Assembly: GCA_021234155.1 (NCBI GenBank)
Contig: JAJEKV010000005.1
Coordinates: 13,137,787-13,201,786 of the forward strand
From: Isoetes taiwanensis
Taxonomy: Eukaryota > Streptophyta > Lycopodiopsida > Isoetales > Isoetaceae
Direction of reading: 5' to 3'
Length of the DNA: 64,000 nt
In this document: positions 24,291 through 33,748 of the stretch, piece by piece
Layout: each line of letters begins with the position of its first letter
Position numbering within the stretch: the first letter of the stretch is position 1
The notes under the pieces: generated by a model
Database searches by the model: none
What the model saw: only the letters and a program-made list of their open reading frames with translations
Told to the model about the DNA's origin: nothing
Program-made: the position numbers and the translations under genes

Positions 24291-24724
24291 GGGCATAAAT
24301 TGTTAAGGCAAAAAAAGTTTTTGCGCCACTGTTTGGCCTGTTTTGAGTAGGTGAATTATTATATATAAGAAAAACGTATGTAGCCCTAGAACTCGCCTCG
24401 AACGTTGACTACCAGATCGAGTCAACATACTCCTTGGGAAACGGTCAGCCTTTGAGGTGTGGGTTTTGCATTTGGGGCCTGACGCCAGAATATGTGAAGT
24501 GAGATTACTCCTTCTCAGAGTTTTTTGACCTTGGGTTGCTACCCTGTTCCTTAGAGACCTATAGGTTCCCGTCCTTCCCTCCTTACGCTCGAACGAGATG
24601 TCGATGTAACGTATGCGTAGTGAGCTTGCTCCTTCGCATATATACACGTCGGCCTTTAGTTCGGACGATTAAGGAGTCTTTACTCTTTAGGATAGCAGAG
24701 CAGTAATTTTAGATAGCAACAGGG

Positions 24725-26885
24725 ATGGCAGCTGGTCATGCATCTATATCAGGCGGCGCCGATGGCCATGCATCTACATCCAGCGCCGCCAGTGGTCATG
24801 CATCATCATCTAGGGGTGCACGGTGTCGCGCGGTCATGGCAGGGTTACGGGGGCTGCAGCAGCACGTGGAAGAATTGTATGTAGAAATACTGGTGGTCAA
24901 AGGAGAGGTCCTGAGTGGGGATTTGTCAAGGAATTTGGTCAGAATGAGTGGCAATGTGTGTTTTGTGGGTACACATCAATAAATGGATATGCGACAAGAA
25001 TTCGAGCTCATATTTTACGGGACTCTAAAATTGGGGTGCAAACTTGTACGGCATCTGCTGACATACGACAAGATGCAATTGAAGTGTTGGGTCGAGAAAA
25101 GAACATCAGCAGAAAAACACAACCAAGGGATAGTCAAGGACCGTCATCGTGCCAAGCAGAAGAGATCAATTACACCACCCCTCCTGCAGCACCAATGTAC
25201 CAATCAGAGGGTGGACTAGGGTCGATAGGAGGGTTAAGTACGGGCGAAAAAAGAATGGCAGAGACAATTGAAATAGTGGAAAGACAGACTAAGCAACAGA
25301 GGATTCACCAGTGTTTAACATCAGAGCAACTGAAGAAGACGCAATTGAAGGTTGTAGAGGCATTTTTATATGCCGGATTGTCTCCACATGTTTTAGAACA
25401 CAAAGCAATGAAAGAAGCCTTCCAAGAAGTTGCCAAAGCGGGGTTGGCTTTCAAATTGCCATCATACAAGCATGCTAATAACAAAATGGTGGATGAAATA
25501 CACGGGAAAATGGTCGAGAGGGTGGAGATGAAGTTGTGTCGTGTTACTGAAGCCAGGCCAGCTTCGGTTGGAGCAATGTAAACAAGGACCATCTTATAAA
25601 CTTCATGATCGTCTATCTAGGGGGCAAAGTGTTTTTGAAGACCGTGAAAACTAAAACTGATCAGGTGACAGGAGATTGGATTTTTCAGAAAATAAAGGCT
25701 GTGATAGAGAGTTTGGACTGAAGAGAATATTTAGGTTATGATGGATAACGCGTCTAATTGTAAGTTAGCGGGTGAATTGTTGGAGTCCGAATTTCTAGGA
25801 TTGCACGCCACCAGCTGCCAATGCCATTGCCTAAACTTGTTGCTCAAGGACTGGTTTTCACAGCACACTTGATCAAAGATCCCATTCAAAGGGCCCGTCG
25901 TCTTGTGAAATTCATCACAAAGAAGCCAGCAATTTACGCCATATACAAGTCATTGTGTCAGAAGGCCCTAGCACTCATGAATTCTGGCCAGACTCGGTTT
26001 GGTTCCAATTACATTTGTCTTGAAAGAGTGCTTAGGTGTCGCGACCCGATTATCTCGACCTTCAACCATACAGACTTCTTTGAATGAGAGAGGAGGCAGA
26101 AAGGCAAAAATGCATCACAACACCGGCAGCAAGCCGCTGCCCTTCGAGAAATGCTTGGGCGGGAGACATTTTGGAAAGGCGTAAAGAATGTTGTGAGGTG
26201 CATGCAACCCGTTTGTCATGCCATCAAAACCCTTGATTCTTCGAAGGCAAGTACTGGCAAGGTCTGGAGGTGTTGGCACTCGATACGATCGTTCCTAGAA
26301 CGTGAGGGGCCCAACGCACCCTTTGACAATGCCAAGCGCACAACATTGTTCAGGGACTTCATTGTACGATGGAAGAAGTCGTACAATGACCTTCATGGCG
26401 CCGCACATGCCTTAGACCCACACAACCACAATATGGACCAGCATACGGATGAAGAAGTCATGGGTTCGTTGAAGAAGGTTGCAAAAATGTATTATCCTAA
26501 TAGCTTGGACTACAAGCTTTTCATTGCTCAGTTAACCGAATACCAGAACTTGAGTGGAAAATGGGCAGATGAAGAGCTTCAAGACGCACTGGAGAGCCAT
26601 AAGAAGGAACTAAATATGGAATCTTATGCATGGTGGCAAGCCCACGGACAAGTTACTGATACATTACAGGCTCTTGCAATGACTATCCTCTCCTTGGTAT
26701 CCTCCAATAGTGCAAGTGAGAGGAATTGGAGTGTCTATAAGTACATACACAGTGTCACACGAAATCGCCTGCTACATAAGAAGGCTGACAAAATTGTATA
26801 TAACTTCTCAAACTGGCGGCTTTTGAATCGCAACAGTGGTGCAGCCATAGTCGATAAGGTACAGTTTCATTTCATGGATACCTAA
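24725..26885 (+). pseudogene. hAT transposase (BED finger, DUF659, dimerisation domain)
   Basis: The ATG at 24725 opens a frame with repeated GHAS units (GHASISGGADGHASTSSAAS). A shift near 24840-24880 leads into a BED-type zinc finger (EWQCVFCGYTSINGYATRIR, then AHIL). The DUF659-like core follows in pieces: KDHLINFMIVYLGGKVFLKT (25590), MDNASNCKLAGELLESEF in another frame (25741) and MNSGQTRFGSNYICLERVLR (25977). The last 244 codons (26151-26885) are open. They end in the hAT C-terminal dimerisation motif, TILSLVSSNSASERNWSVYK and NRLLHKKADKIVYNFSNWRL. At least four frameshifts make it inactive as written. The catalytic triad cannot be judged reliably. Confidence 0.85.
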
Positions 26886-27043
26886 ATATCTTATTACGAA
26901 TGCTAATACTAGTACCAGGTTGAAGGAATGCCGTCATATGTAGGAGATAAACGAAGCCCCCCCAAGCAGTTTTAGGATTTCTGGCAAGTTGGAAAAGTTT
27001 CTTTGAAATAATCAAAACTACAGAGGAGCAAAAATTATAAGCC

Positions 27044-27480
27044 ATGGATAAGTACTTGACAGATATAGCTAGAATATGGTGGCAAGGTTGGAAGAAATTA
27101 TTGCCTCAGGTAAAAACATAGGCAGATTTCAAAAAAGCACTTGAATCGTATAACTTGTCTGCAAATTATTATCCTGAACGTAAAAGATAGTGGGATCACT
27201 TCAAGCAAGGGGAACATGAATGGATACACCACTTCTACTCCAAGTTCTCTTTCTTAGCGGTGCAAATGGGAGAATTGCAGCTAGGAGGACCATCAGAAAA
27301 TGAAATAACGCGAAAGTTTATGGCCGGATTGAGGGATCTATTATATGCAGAGTTATGTTTTGCAGAACCATCAACTATTGATGAAGCTTTGCGAAAGGTT
27401 GAAGCAGCGGAGATGAAACACAGTGGGTGGGAATATACCTTAAGTCCACTAAGGATGTCTGGTTCTTCAAGTCAGACAAA
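27044..27480 (+). pseudogene. isolated retrotransposon gag fragment
   Basis: Frames beginning at ATG 27044 read YLTDIARIWWQGWKKLLPQ. After a stop they continue ADFKKALESYNLSANYYPER, WDHFKQGEHEWIHHFYSKFS and FMAGLRDLLYAELCFAEPST. This is the retrotransposon gag fold (A-x-x-WW, FKxALxxxF, Y-x-x-KF, F-x-x-GL). It carries at least two nonsense changes and has no LTR or pol beside it. It differs in sequence from the gag at 34794 and is a relic of another gypsy element. Confidence 0.7.
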
Positions 27481-28326
27481 TGGCATAAATATTGATAAGC
27501 TTAACTTTCACATCTTTGTTGTATTGGCTAGTTTAAAGGAATTGATCCTTTTTGTTGGTTTGCATACAGAGAAACTTAGCTGTAAAATGACAATAGTGGT
27601 GCTGGAACACAAGATGAGTGAAGTTATTAGGTGCTTTTAGAGCCATGCTCATCTGTATGCATTAATGTTAGTTTCTAGAGTAATGCCCAAATGGTAGGGT
27701 GTGGTGCATATCCATGAAAGATAGAGAGATGGATTTGAAGGCACAAAATCGTTATATTAAACCTTGGAAAGACATAAAGTTCTTATATTAATTGTTTACA
27801 ATGTAATCAAATATGTGTGATTCATTTTTCTCTCTCAAGTGCTATATTAATATTCTCTTACATCTTCAAGCCTCCATTTGTAAATTGATTGTTTACTCTA
27901 TAGTAAATTTATAGCCTTTAGTGCCTTCTTTGCATATGTTTATAATTACCCTATATATCTATGAATATTTCTTAGAAGATTTTAGGTTGGCCGCACTACT
28001 GTAGAAGTTCGACAAAGCCTTAGTTTTAAACATTTATCTTTTAATACCAGTATGGAATCATTCTTTGTGTTTGCTCTAAAAACATTGGCGTAGTCTCTCT
28101 AATCACCATGGCAATTTGCATGTGAAATAGAGAGAAAATGAGTTTCCATGTTCGATGGATCTATCTTCTTAGCTTTAGATCCAATAAACTAGTAATACAA
28201 TACTGATTGATATGTACCCAATGAGTTTTGACCACAAGCTATCATCATTAGTACAAGAGATGTGGAATGAGTTGGATATTATAGCCTCTTTTCCAAATGT
28301 CAATCTAGATAGCAGCAGTATCTAAT
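27481..28326. other. intergenic stretch, no gene recognised
   Basis: AT-rich DNA between the gag relic and the chromovirus. Nothing recognised. Confidence 0.4.
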
Positions 28327-28327
28327 T

Positions 28328-28530
28328 TGCAGATGCGGATCTGCTGGAGCTTGATTTGCGTTGATAATCAGTGCGTGGGCAATGGCGCATCTCCATATTG
28401 CTATGTTGCAGATACAGATGCGGCTACAATTATGTGGCTAATTTGCACAGATGCGGATATGCCGGAGCTATATTTGTGTTTGCAATCAATGCGAGGGTGG
28501 ATGCAGGTGTAATGGCACATATGTATGCTG
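28328..28530. repeat. diverged tandem duplication next to the retrotransposon
   Basis: A unit beginning ATTTGCAGATGCGGAT (28326) recurs as ATTTGCACAGATGCGGAT (28441), offset about 115 bp, with several substitutions. It belongs to the target DNA into which the 18-kb element inserted. Confidence 0.6.
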
Positions 28531-28534
28531 CTAT
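28530..28534. repeat. left target-site duplication GCTAT
   Basis: GCTAT directly precedes the 5' LTR and is repeated directly after the 3' LTR at 46576-46580. Five bases is the duplication length expected for a Ty3/gypsy integrase. Confidence 0.95.
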
Positions 28535-28536
28535 TG

Positions 28537-28588
28537 TGACGGTCCAGGGGAATATACGTCATAAATACGTATATTCCTGGATCCGTCA
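28537..28588. repeat. imperfect hairpin at the LTR edge
   Basis: TGACGGTCCAGGGGAATATA pairs imperfectly with TATATTCCTGGATCCGTCA, an extended inverted repeat of about 22 bp per arm beginning two bases inside the LTR. The same structure opens the 3' LTR at 44933-44984. It could be an integrase or regulatory-protein site, or a chance fold; its preservation in both LTRs follows simply from their common origin. Confidence 0.7.
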
Positions 28589-28692
28589 CTATACAAGTCT
28601 ATCTTCATAGCCTTGTATACCATAGGTTGTGGCACTAGGGGCATGGCTAAGTTATTCTCATAACTTAGCCAACCATAGGTTAAGCCATTATC

Positions 28693-28793
28693 CACGTGGC
28701 CTTAACCTATTGGGGCACCGCCACACAGGACTCACCCGATTGGTGCCACGTGGCATCCTAGGTGGACCTAACTTATATAGGCATAAACCCTAA
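28693..28793 (+). promoter_or_regulatory. LTR promoter: two G-boxes, TATA box, telo-box
   Basis: CACGTG G-boxes occur at 28693-28698 and 28747-28752, the second inside the palindrome GCCACGTGGC. A TATA box TTATATAG lies at 28773-28780. A telo-box AAACCCTAA lies at 28785-28793. The same arrangement exists in the 3' LTR (G-boxes 45090 and 45146, TATA 45172, telo-box 45184). G-boxes are bound by plant bZIP/bHLH factors and telo-boxes are common in promoters of histone and translation genes. The order marks this as the U3/R boundary. Actual expression is unknown. Confidence 0.7.
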
Positions 28794-30159
28794 CCCTAGA
28801 CCTCTTTCCAGCCCTAGCACCCAGAGACTCACCTACTCGTTCGAAACCCCGTTTCGAACATCGTTTGCTGTGGCATAGACTGGTGCAGCAACCCCAGCAG
28901 GGTAGACTCGTTCTTGGAGTAGGGCGGCATCTCATGAAGGGGAGACCATGGAGGCACACGGATGCGGAGGGAGAGCCGGGGAGGCGGGTATGTAGGATAG
29001 TAGTTGTGATAGCTCATCCGGAATTAGCATTCCATATGTGCTAGTATCTTGTATCTAGAGTAGAGCCATCCTAGAACCCATATTCAACATCTTGAACCCT
29101 AATCAAGGAACCCCTAACCATTAGTTAGTTGTATGATTAGGTTAAGATGTTCTTCTTATGATTATTCTCATGATGTGATGATTATGTGATGATGGTTGAT
29201 CATGTTTGTTCCTCTGGTATTGGGAAGGGGGGTAGAGACCTAGAGCCATATGTAGTATGCTCCTAGAGTAGATCCCTTAGTTCCTATTAGTTGCGGCTGT
29301 GCATAGGAGCCCACCGGGCTATTGAGGCTATGATATGACTCGGCACCATATAACGGGGCTAGAGGGAAAGTGGAGGGAGGATCCCGCCGAAAGTGGGGGG
29401 CTTGAGGGGGATCCCATAGTGGGCTAGGCTTATGGTCGGTCACTTGTGTGGGCGAGCATGGGTCCCGACACCTCACGGGCAATGGTGTTGCCACGCCTCT
29501 CGAGAGCCGCAAGTTTTGGCTTGGCTCTCGTTTTGGGGGTTCGATCGGGTGCAGAATGGTGTGTCGCCACGATTCTCTAGCCGCCCACGGCACCTCTAGA
29601 TCCAGGAAGGGGAGATGCAACCCTTCTGCCTCATCGGACGGGGAGATGCAACCGGAGTAGTCCCGATGGGTGATGCCATGGGATTGCGTGTCCAGGAAGG
29701 CTAGAGTCCTGTCGAGCTGATCCAGCCCATTTGCAAAGTATGCACGTGAGGGGCGGATGGAGTGGTCAACCCTAGCCATTGTTCTATGCCAGCCCCGCCA
29801 TTGCCATGACTCAGTCTGTTCTATCTTGAGGCCTGGCCCGGTCGGTCATCCTCCTCATACGAGTCCGAGGCGGGTAGGAGCTCTCATGTTTTATGGTTCG
29901 TGATTATCATCTTTGCCTTGGTTTATGTGTGATGCACTACCCTTGAGGTATTTGTATATGTTGATGCTAGTTCGACGTGTTATCGCCATTTGTTATAGGA
30001 GCCCATAGGGGAAGGGCGCAAGACACCTTCGTGTTCCCCTTCCGCACTAAGAGTCACCTCGAGTGCGGGGGTAGCAGAAGGGCCCATGCGGTTGTTGAGC
30101 CGGATGGGGATTTCTGCCGTGTACCACGGCGGCGTGACGTTTGAAGGAGGGCGTCACAA

Positions 30160-30171
30160 TGGTATCGGCGA
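30160..30171 (+). promoter_or_regulatory. primer binding site, initiator tRNA-Met type (altered)
   Basis: TGGTATCGGCGA begins two bases after the LTR. The usual plant tRNA-iMet site begins TGGTATCAGAGC. The first seven bases agree, and the difference is loss of bases in CAGAG, the same kind of change seen at CAG/CTG elsewhere in the window. Confidence 0.75.
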
Positions 30172-30624
30172 TGTTCTTGGTTGACCAAGAACTAGCACCG
30201 ACCATAACCATGAAGTAGTCTAACAGGCTTATAGGGGTGTGAAATAAACATTTCCACCATGGAACATGAAAAATGGGAAAAAATTTTCTCCTAGGTAGTG
30301 GGTCAGGACTTAGGTTAAGTGTTAGACGAAAGTTGAGTGAGTCAAACTCATCTTCTAGTAAATTTGGAGTGAAAGTTATGCATCTGCATCAAATTTCACC
30401 TAAAATGGGTCGAAGAATCATGCCAATCGGAGACCCAGGTGAAAAATGGCGCAAATTCATAAATTGCACTTCGAACCATTAGAAAAATTCGAAAATTTAA
30501 GTATAATATCAATTAATATAGATTTAACATATACATTAATAATTAAATAATTACTAAATAGTTTGTAATTAATAAGGGGGGCTAATAAATAGGGGTAATT
30601 ATGGTAGGAGAATATTCCCAGGGA

Positions 30625-30727
30625 CCCTCCTTTTTAAATATCTGACACCTCATTCTCTCTCTCCAACCCTTCACCTTCACCTCTCTCTTGCTCAGCCTTA
30701 CGTCACCCATCTCCTGAACCACAAGAT
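30625..30727 (+). promoter_or_regulatory. candidate internal promoter and leader of the H3-like gene
   Basis: A TATA-like TTTTTAAATAT at 30631-30641 is followed by a pyrimidine-rich stretch (CATTCTCTCTCTCCAACCC and more, 30650-30695) and then the ATG at 30728. TATA plus a CT-rich leader is a common plant core-promoter layout. It suggests the H3-like gene may be transcribed separately from the LTR. This is inferred from sequence only. Confidence 0.45.
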
Positions 30728-31814
30728 ATGGCACGCACCAAACAAACAGCTAGGAAGTTTGGCGAGCGCCCCACCCTCTCTATGGCGCAGGTAGCAGCGG
30801 GTCGGCACGTGAAGAAAGTTCCTGAGCACCTTCGGCCGAAGCCTGGAGGCGAGGAATCGCCCTCAAGCAGCAGCAGCAGCGACCAGAGCTTTCACGATGC
30901 CGAGAGCAGCCCCAGAAGACCCCGGCCGGCTAGAACACAAAGAACTGACGAAGTCGCTACTGGGGCCTCGCATAACCGAGGTGGAGGAACAGGTTGAAGA
31001 ACGTGGAGGAGCAGCACCACCACCACCGCATCAAGAAGCTGGCCCTTGCGGCCCAAAAGAAGGGGAAGGAAAAAGTCATGAGTGGCCAGAGGAGAGGGCC
31101 TTGTAAAAGAAGGTTTGGAGCGTGGAAAGGGAGCTGAGGGAGCAAGAAAGGCGCATTTAAGAGAAGGAACGACGCCTCGCCCGGACCGTTATTGAAGAGC
31201 CCCACGGAGGAGGAGCCACAAGTGGGAGGAAGAGGAGGAGGAGGGGCAGCAGGACCCCGACGCTAGGGCCACCCCTACCCCAGTGGCCGGAACCACCTAA
31301 GGTGGTGAAGAAGCAAAAGGTAGGAGTTGGCATTCGCCCAGGACCCATGAAGTTTAAGCGGAAGATGGTGGCATACATAAGGAGTACCTTCGCTGCATTT
31401 GGACGAGGTACAATGAGTGGTATTACCCGCCCGGGAGGTGCAAAACAAGCGTCGTGGGGCGCAGGCGAAGAAGAACCAGCCCAAGCCACCCCACCTAGGC
31501 GGAAAAACCCAAGAGGGTTCACCACGGGCGAACGAGCAGCCTCGCCCGGGTGTTTAGGGAGATTCGGCACTTCCGGATGTGCATGAATCTCCTCGATAAG
31601 GAAGGCGCCCGAGGCGTCTCCTTAGAGAGGTGTTGCGGCGAGTTCCGGACCGATTATAGGGTTACCCCTCTAATGACCGGGGCCCCCAAGAGGCTTCCGA
31701 AGCGAGCTGGTCCAACTCTTGAGGAAGGGAACCTGCGCTATCCATGCTAAGAGAGTTGCCCTTATGCCTAAGGATATTCACTTAGCACGGAGGATCAAGA
31801 GAGAGAGGCCTTAG
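30728..31814 (+). pseudogene. histone H3-like gene captured by the retrotransposon (frameshifted)
   Basis: The ATG at 30728 starts MARTKQTARKFGERPTLSM. After Met, residues 1-9 equal the histone H3 tail, with K4 and K9 present and S10 replaced by Phe. The first frame closes after 89 codons, following a Ser-rich and Arg/Pro-rich stretch. A long charged linker in several frames follows (30990-31520), containing KKRR-type basic and Glu-rich segments. From 31521 an H3 fold is readable across small frameshifts: RPGV-FREIRHFR (H3 RPGTVALREIRKYQ), NLL, IRKAP, RLVREV-like, QEASEA, and finally [19 protein letters not shown] with IKRERP and TAG at 31812. The last block differs from canonical H3 at only a few positions. 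Total span is about 362 codons against 135 for H3. Whether it is closer to H3.1/H3.3 or CenH3 cannot be settled by eye. Confidence 0.85.
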
Positions 31815-32179
31815 GCCTCAAATTTTTGTAAATTTTGTTAGAAAAAGAGAACTCCCATGTAATTGTGTTTCTTATTAATATAAAAGTTACTTTCCCTCTG
31901 TAAATTCGAAAAATGTTGTATGCTTGAAATATAGGAAATAGAATCCAATTGTGGTAGAATTCTTCATAGCATGTCTAGAAACACCCTAGAAATCATGACT
32001 ACAACAAAATTTTGGCAAAAAAATCATCAAAAATCTTTGAAAATCAGGCCAACCCGGGTGAGACCGGCGCCTAAGGCCTCTGCGCCCCTCGACAGCAGAA
32101 AGTGGCGTTTCATTGGATTCACCCGACTGGGCCCAAAATCATGCTTTTAGATGTCAGTTTTGCTCAAAATAAGTTGCTA
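31815..32179. other. 3' region of the H3-like gene and spacer
   Basis: AT-rich after the stop, with TATTAATATAAAAG at about 31872 as a possible polyadenylation context. Further on, a GC-rich patch with GGTGAGACC and ATTCACCC (32055-32130) resembles one at 32685-32755, suggesting a once-continuous segment split by the LINE relic. Confidence 0.35.
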
Positions 32180-32645
32180 GTTAGGTTAGAATTGGCCCAA
32201 TTAGCCATATTAGCATCTTTAGAATTGGCCCAATTAGCCCGATTATGTGAAGGCGGACTTGTCTAAGCATAAGAAACAGACTATTGCCAGATATAGATTG
32301 AGCTCCCACCACCTTATGGTGGAAATAGGGAGATGGAAGGGAATTCCGAGGGAAGACAGGAAATGTCCCTTCTGCACCCTTGATGCTATCGAGGATGAGA
32401 AACATGTCTTCATTGAGTGTCCGGAGTATGTACATATAAGAGAGAAATTTGGCATATATCAATCTCAATTGGACAGTATTTTCGAGTTGGAGCCACACAT
32501 CCTTGGTTGCTTTGTCAAGGAAGTGGACTCACACCACTCATTATTGATGAGTTTGAGCAAATAAGTGTAAACCAGCCCCATGACCTTCAAGGTCCCAAAC
32601 GGGCTTCAGATAATCTATTATTATTATTATTATTATTATTAAATT
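32180..32645 (+). mobile_element. LINE 3' relic: zinc-binding domain and (TTA)n tail
   Basis: An open frame at 32247-32564 reads ARYRLSSHHLMVEIGRWKGI, then REDRKCPFCTLDAIEDEKHV and FIECPEY. This is the zf-RVT type C-x2-C-x-H-x-C domain at the C-terminus of plant LINE polymerases. After the stop at 32562 comes a short 3' UTR and a (TTA)n tail at 32614-32641. It is a 5'-truncated insertion inside the chromovirus leader. A direct repeat AGAATTGGCCCAATTAGCC at 32187 and 32220 lies at its left edge. Confidence 0.75.
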
Positions 32646-33748
32646 CCCAAAAATAACCAAAAATTGGCCCAAAACAGGCCAACCGGGTGAGACCGCGCCA
32701 AACGCGTCTGCGTCCGCGACGCGGAGGCCATCCGCGCGGATTCACCCGGGTCAGCCCATCTTTGGCCCAAATTAGCCAAATTTGATCCAACAAATTGCCA
32801 TGTAGTGTTTCTTGCTTTGTTTTGCTTAAGTTTGCACTTCATGGTAGTTCATTTAGACACCCAGAGCCATAGAACCAAGGTCGTCTTAGGTAGGTACCTT
32901 TTTGCACGAACCCCGAGGTCACCCATAGTCTATAAAAATAGGTCCCATTTGCCATTTTTCCTTCTACTGAATCTGCTCCGGCCCCTTAGGCGATTTTTTT
33001 CAACCTCCACTCCATCCTTGCAAGCCATTTTCTACACCCTTTGCCTCAATGGCGCCCAAAGAACTTCGAGAGATGGTACAATCTTTGCAAGCCATATCCA
33101 TCAGCTTCACGTAGATCAAGCCTTCTCTCGTGTTTGATCACTTGTTTGATCTTCATGCAACCTTGACTAGAACACCCTACTACACCGGACATTATGTGCC
33201 AATATGACCCGGCAGTCCCGCCTTTGGGAAGTTAGGGCCTCCTAGGGGAGGGAATTGGGTTTCTCTTGAGACACTTACCCAAGCCTTAGGTCGAGAGTTG
33301 GCGCGGGATCCAAAGGCAAGAAGCGGCTATGGATAGGACTAGGACCATGCCCGATTACATGACCCGAGACATAATAGGCATAGGTACCTTTCAAATGGCG
33401 ACCCTTGCCCTCTTCATGCACTATAAGTCAATCAACAAAGTAGGGAACCCCTGTTCAGCCCTTAGACTTAGCGCCACTTGATACCCCGTGGGGCCCGGGA
33501 TCAAATCCACGAATATAGAGTCCTCCGCCTCACGAATACTATGGCACGGCGTCGGGGGCACCATCTCTACAGATCCATGAAGACTACGAGCAGCTAGGGG
33601 GCGGAACCCGAATGGGAGAGCAAGGAGGCAACAAGAATGCGAGGTATGCGTTGAGGCATGACGACGGCGTGAGAACGACTACCGACCCACCGGCCGGCAT
33701 CACAGCTTTGTCACCGATAGTCATCGACGGGAGGAGTACATTTTGCGA
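32646..33748. other. leader/spacer of the chromovirus, no gene recognised
   Basis: Includes a GC-rich imperfect inverted repeat (CCGGGTGAGACCGCGC against GCGCGGATTCACCCGG, 32684-32750). Broken frames at 33050-33700 have protein-like pieces (MAPKELREMVQSLQAI at 33050), but no domain I know. Confidence 0.35.

Larger units (their letters stand above)
24059..26890 (+). mobile_element. hAT-superfamily DNA transposon, right end not identified
   Basis: A transposase pseudogene of the hAT superfamily is preceded by a dense array of short inverted repeats. CAGGGATAGG at 24059-24068 has the CAGGG-type start expected of a hAT terminus and is my candidate left end. I could not find a matching right terminus or an 8-bp duplication between 26886 and 27050, so the boundaries are provisional and the 3' end may be lost. 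Confidence 0.6.
28535..30158 (+). repeat. 5' LTR of the H3-carrying chromovirus (1,624 bp)
   Basis: Begins TGTGACGGTCCAGGGG and ends GGGCGTCACA. It matches 44931-46575 over its whole length, with small indels. It contains two G-boxes, a TATA box and a telo-box in the U3/R region (listed separately). The short frames inside it are not genes. Confidence 0.95.

Noticed and set aside
24303-24647. Minus-strand frame upstream of the hAT transposase
   Set aside because: No domain, antisense to the transposon, and located in the element's noncoding leader.
29240-29779. 179-codon minus-strand frame in the 5' LTR and its counterpart at 45642-45968
   Set aside because: It lies inside the LTR, antisense to the element, is not equally open in the two LTR copies and matches no domain.
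30728-31814. An ordinary host histone H3 gene lying between transposons
   Set aside because: It lies between the PBS and gag of one element bounded by matching LTRs and target duplications, has a 260-codon linker and lacks S10. A stray host H3 is the less likely reading, though insertion of a gene copy into the element cannot be excluded.
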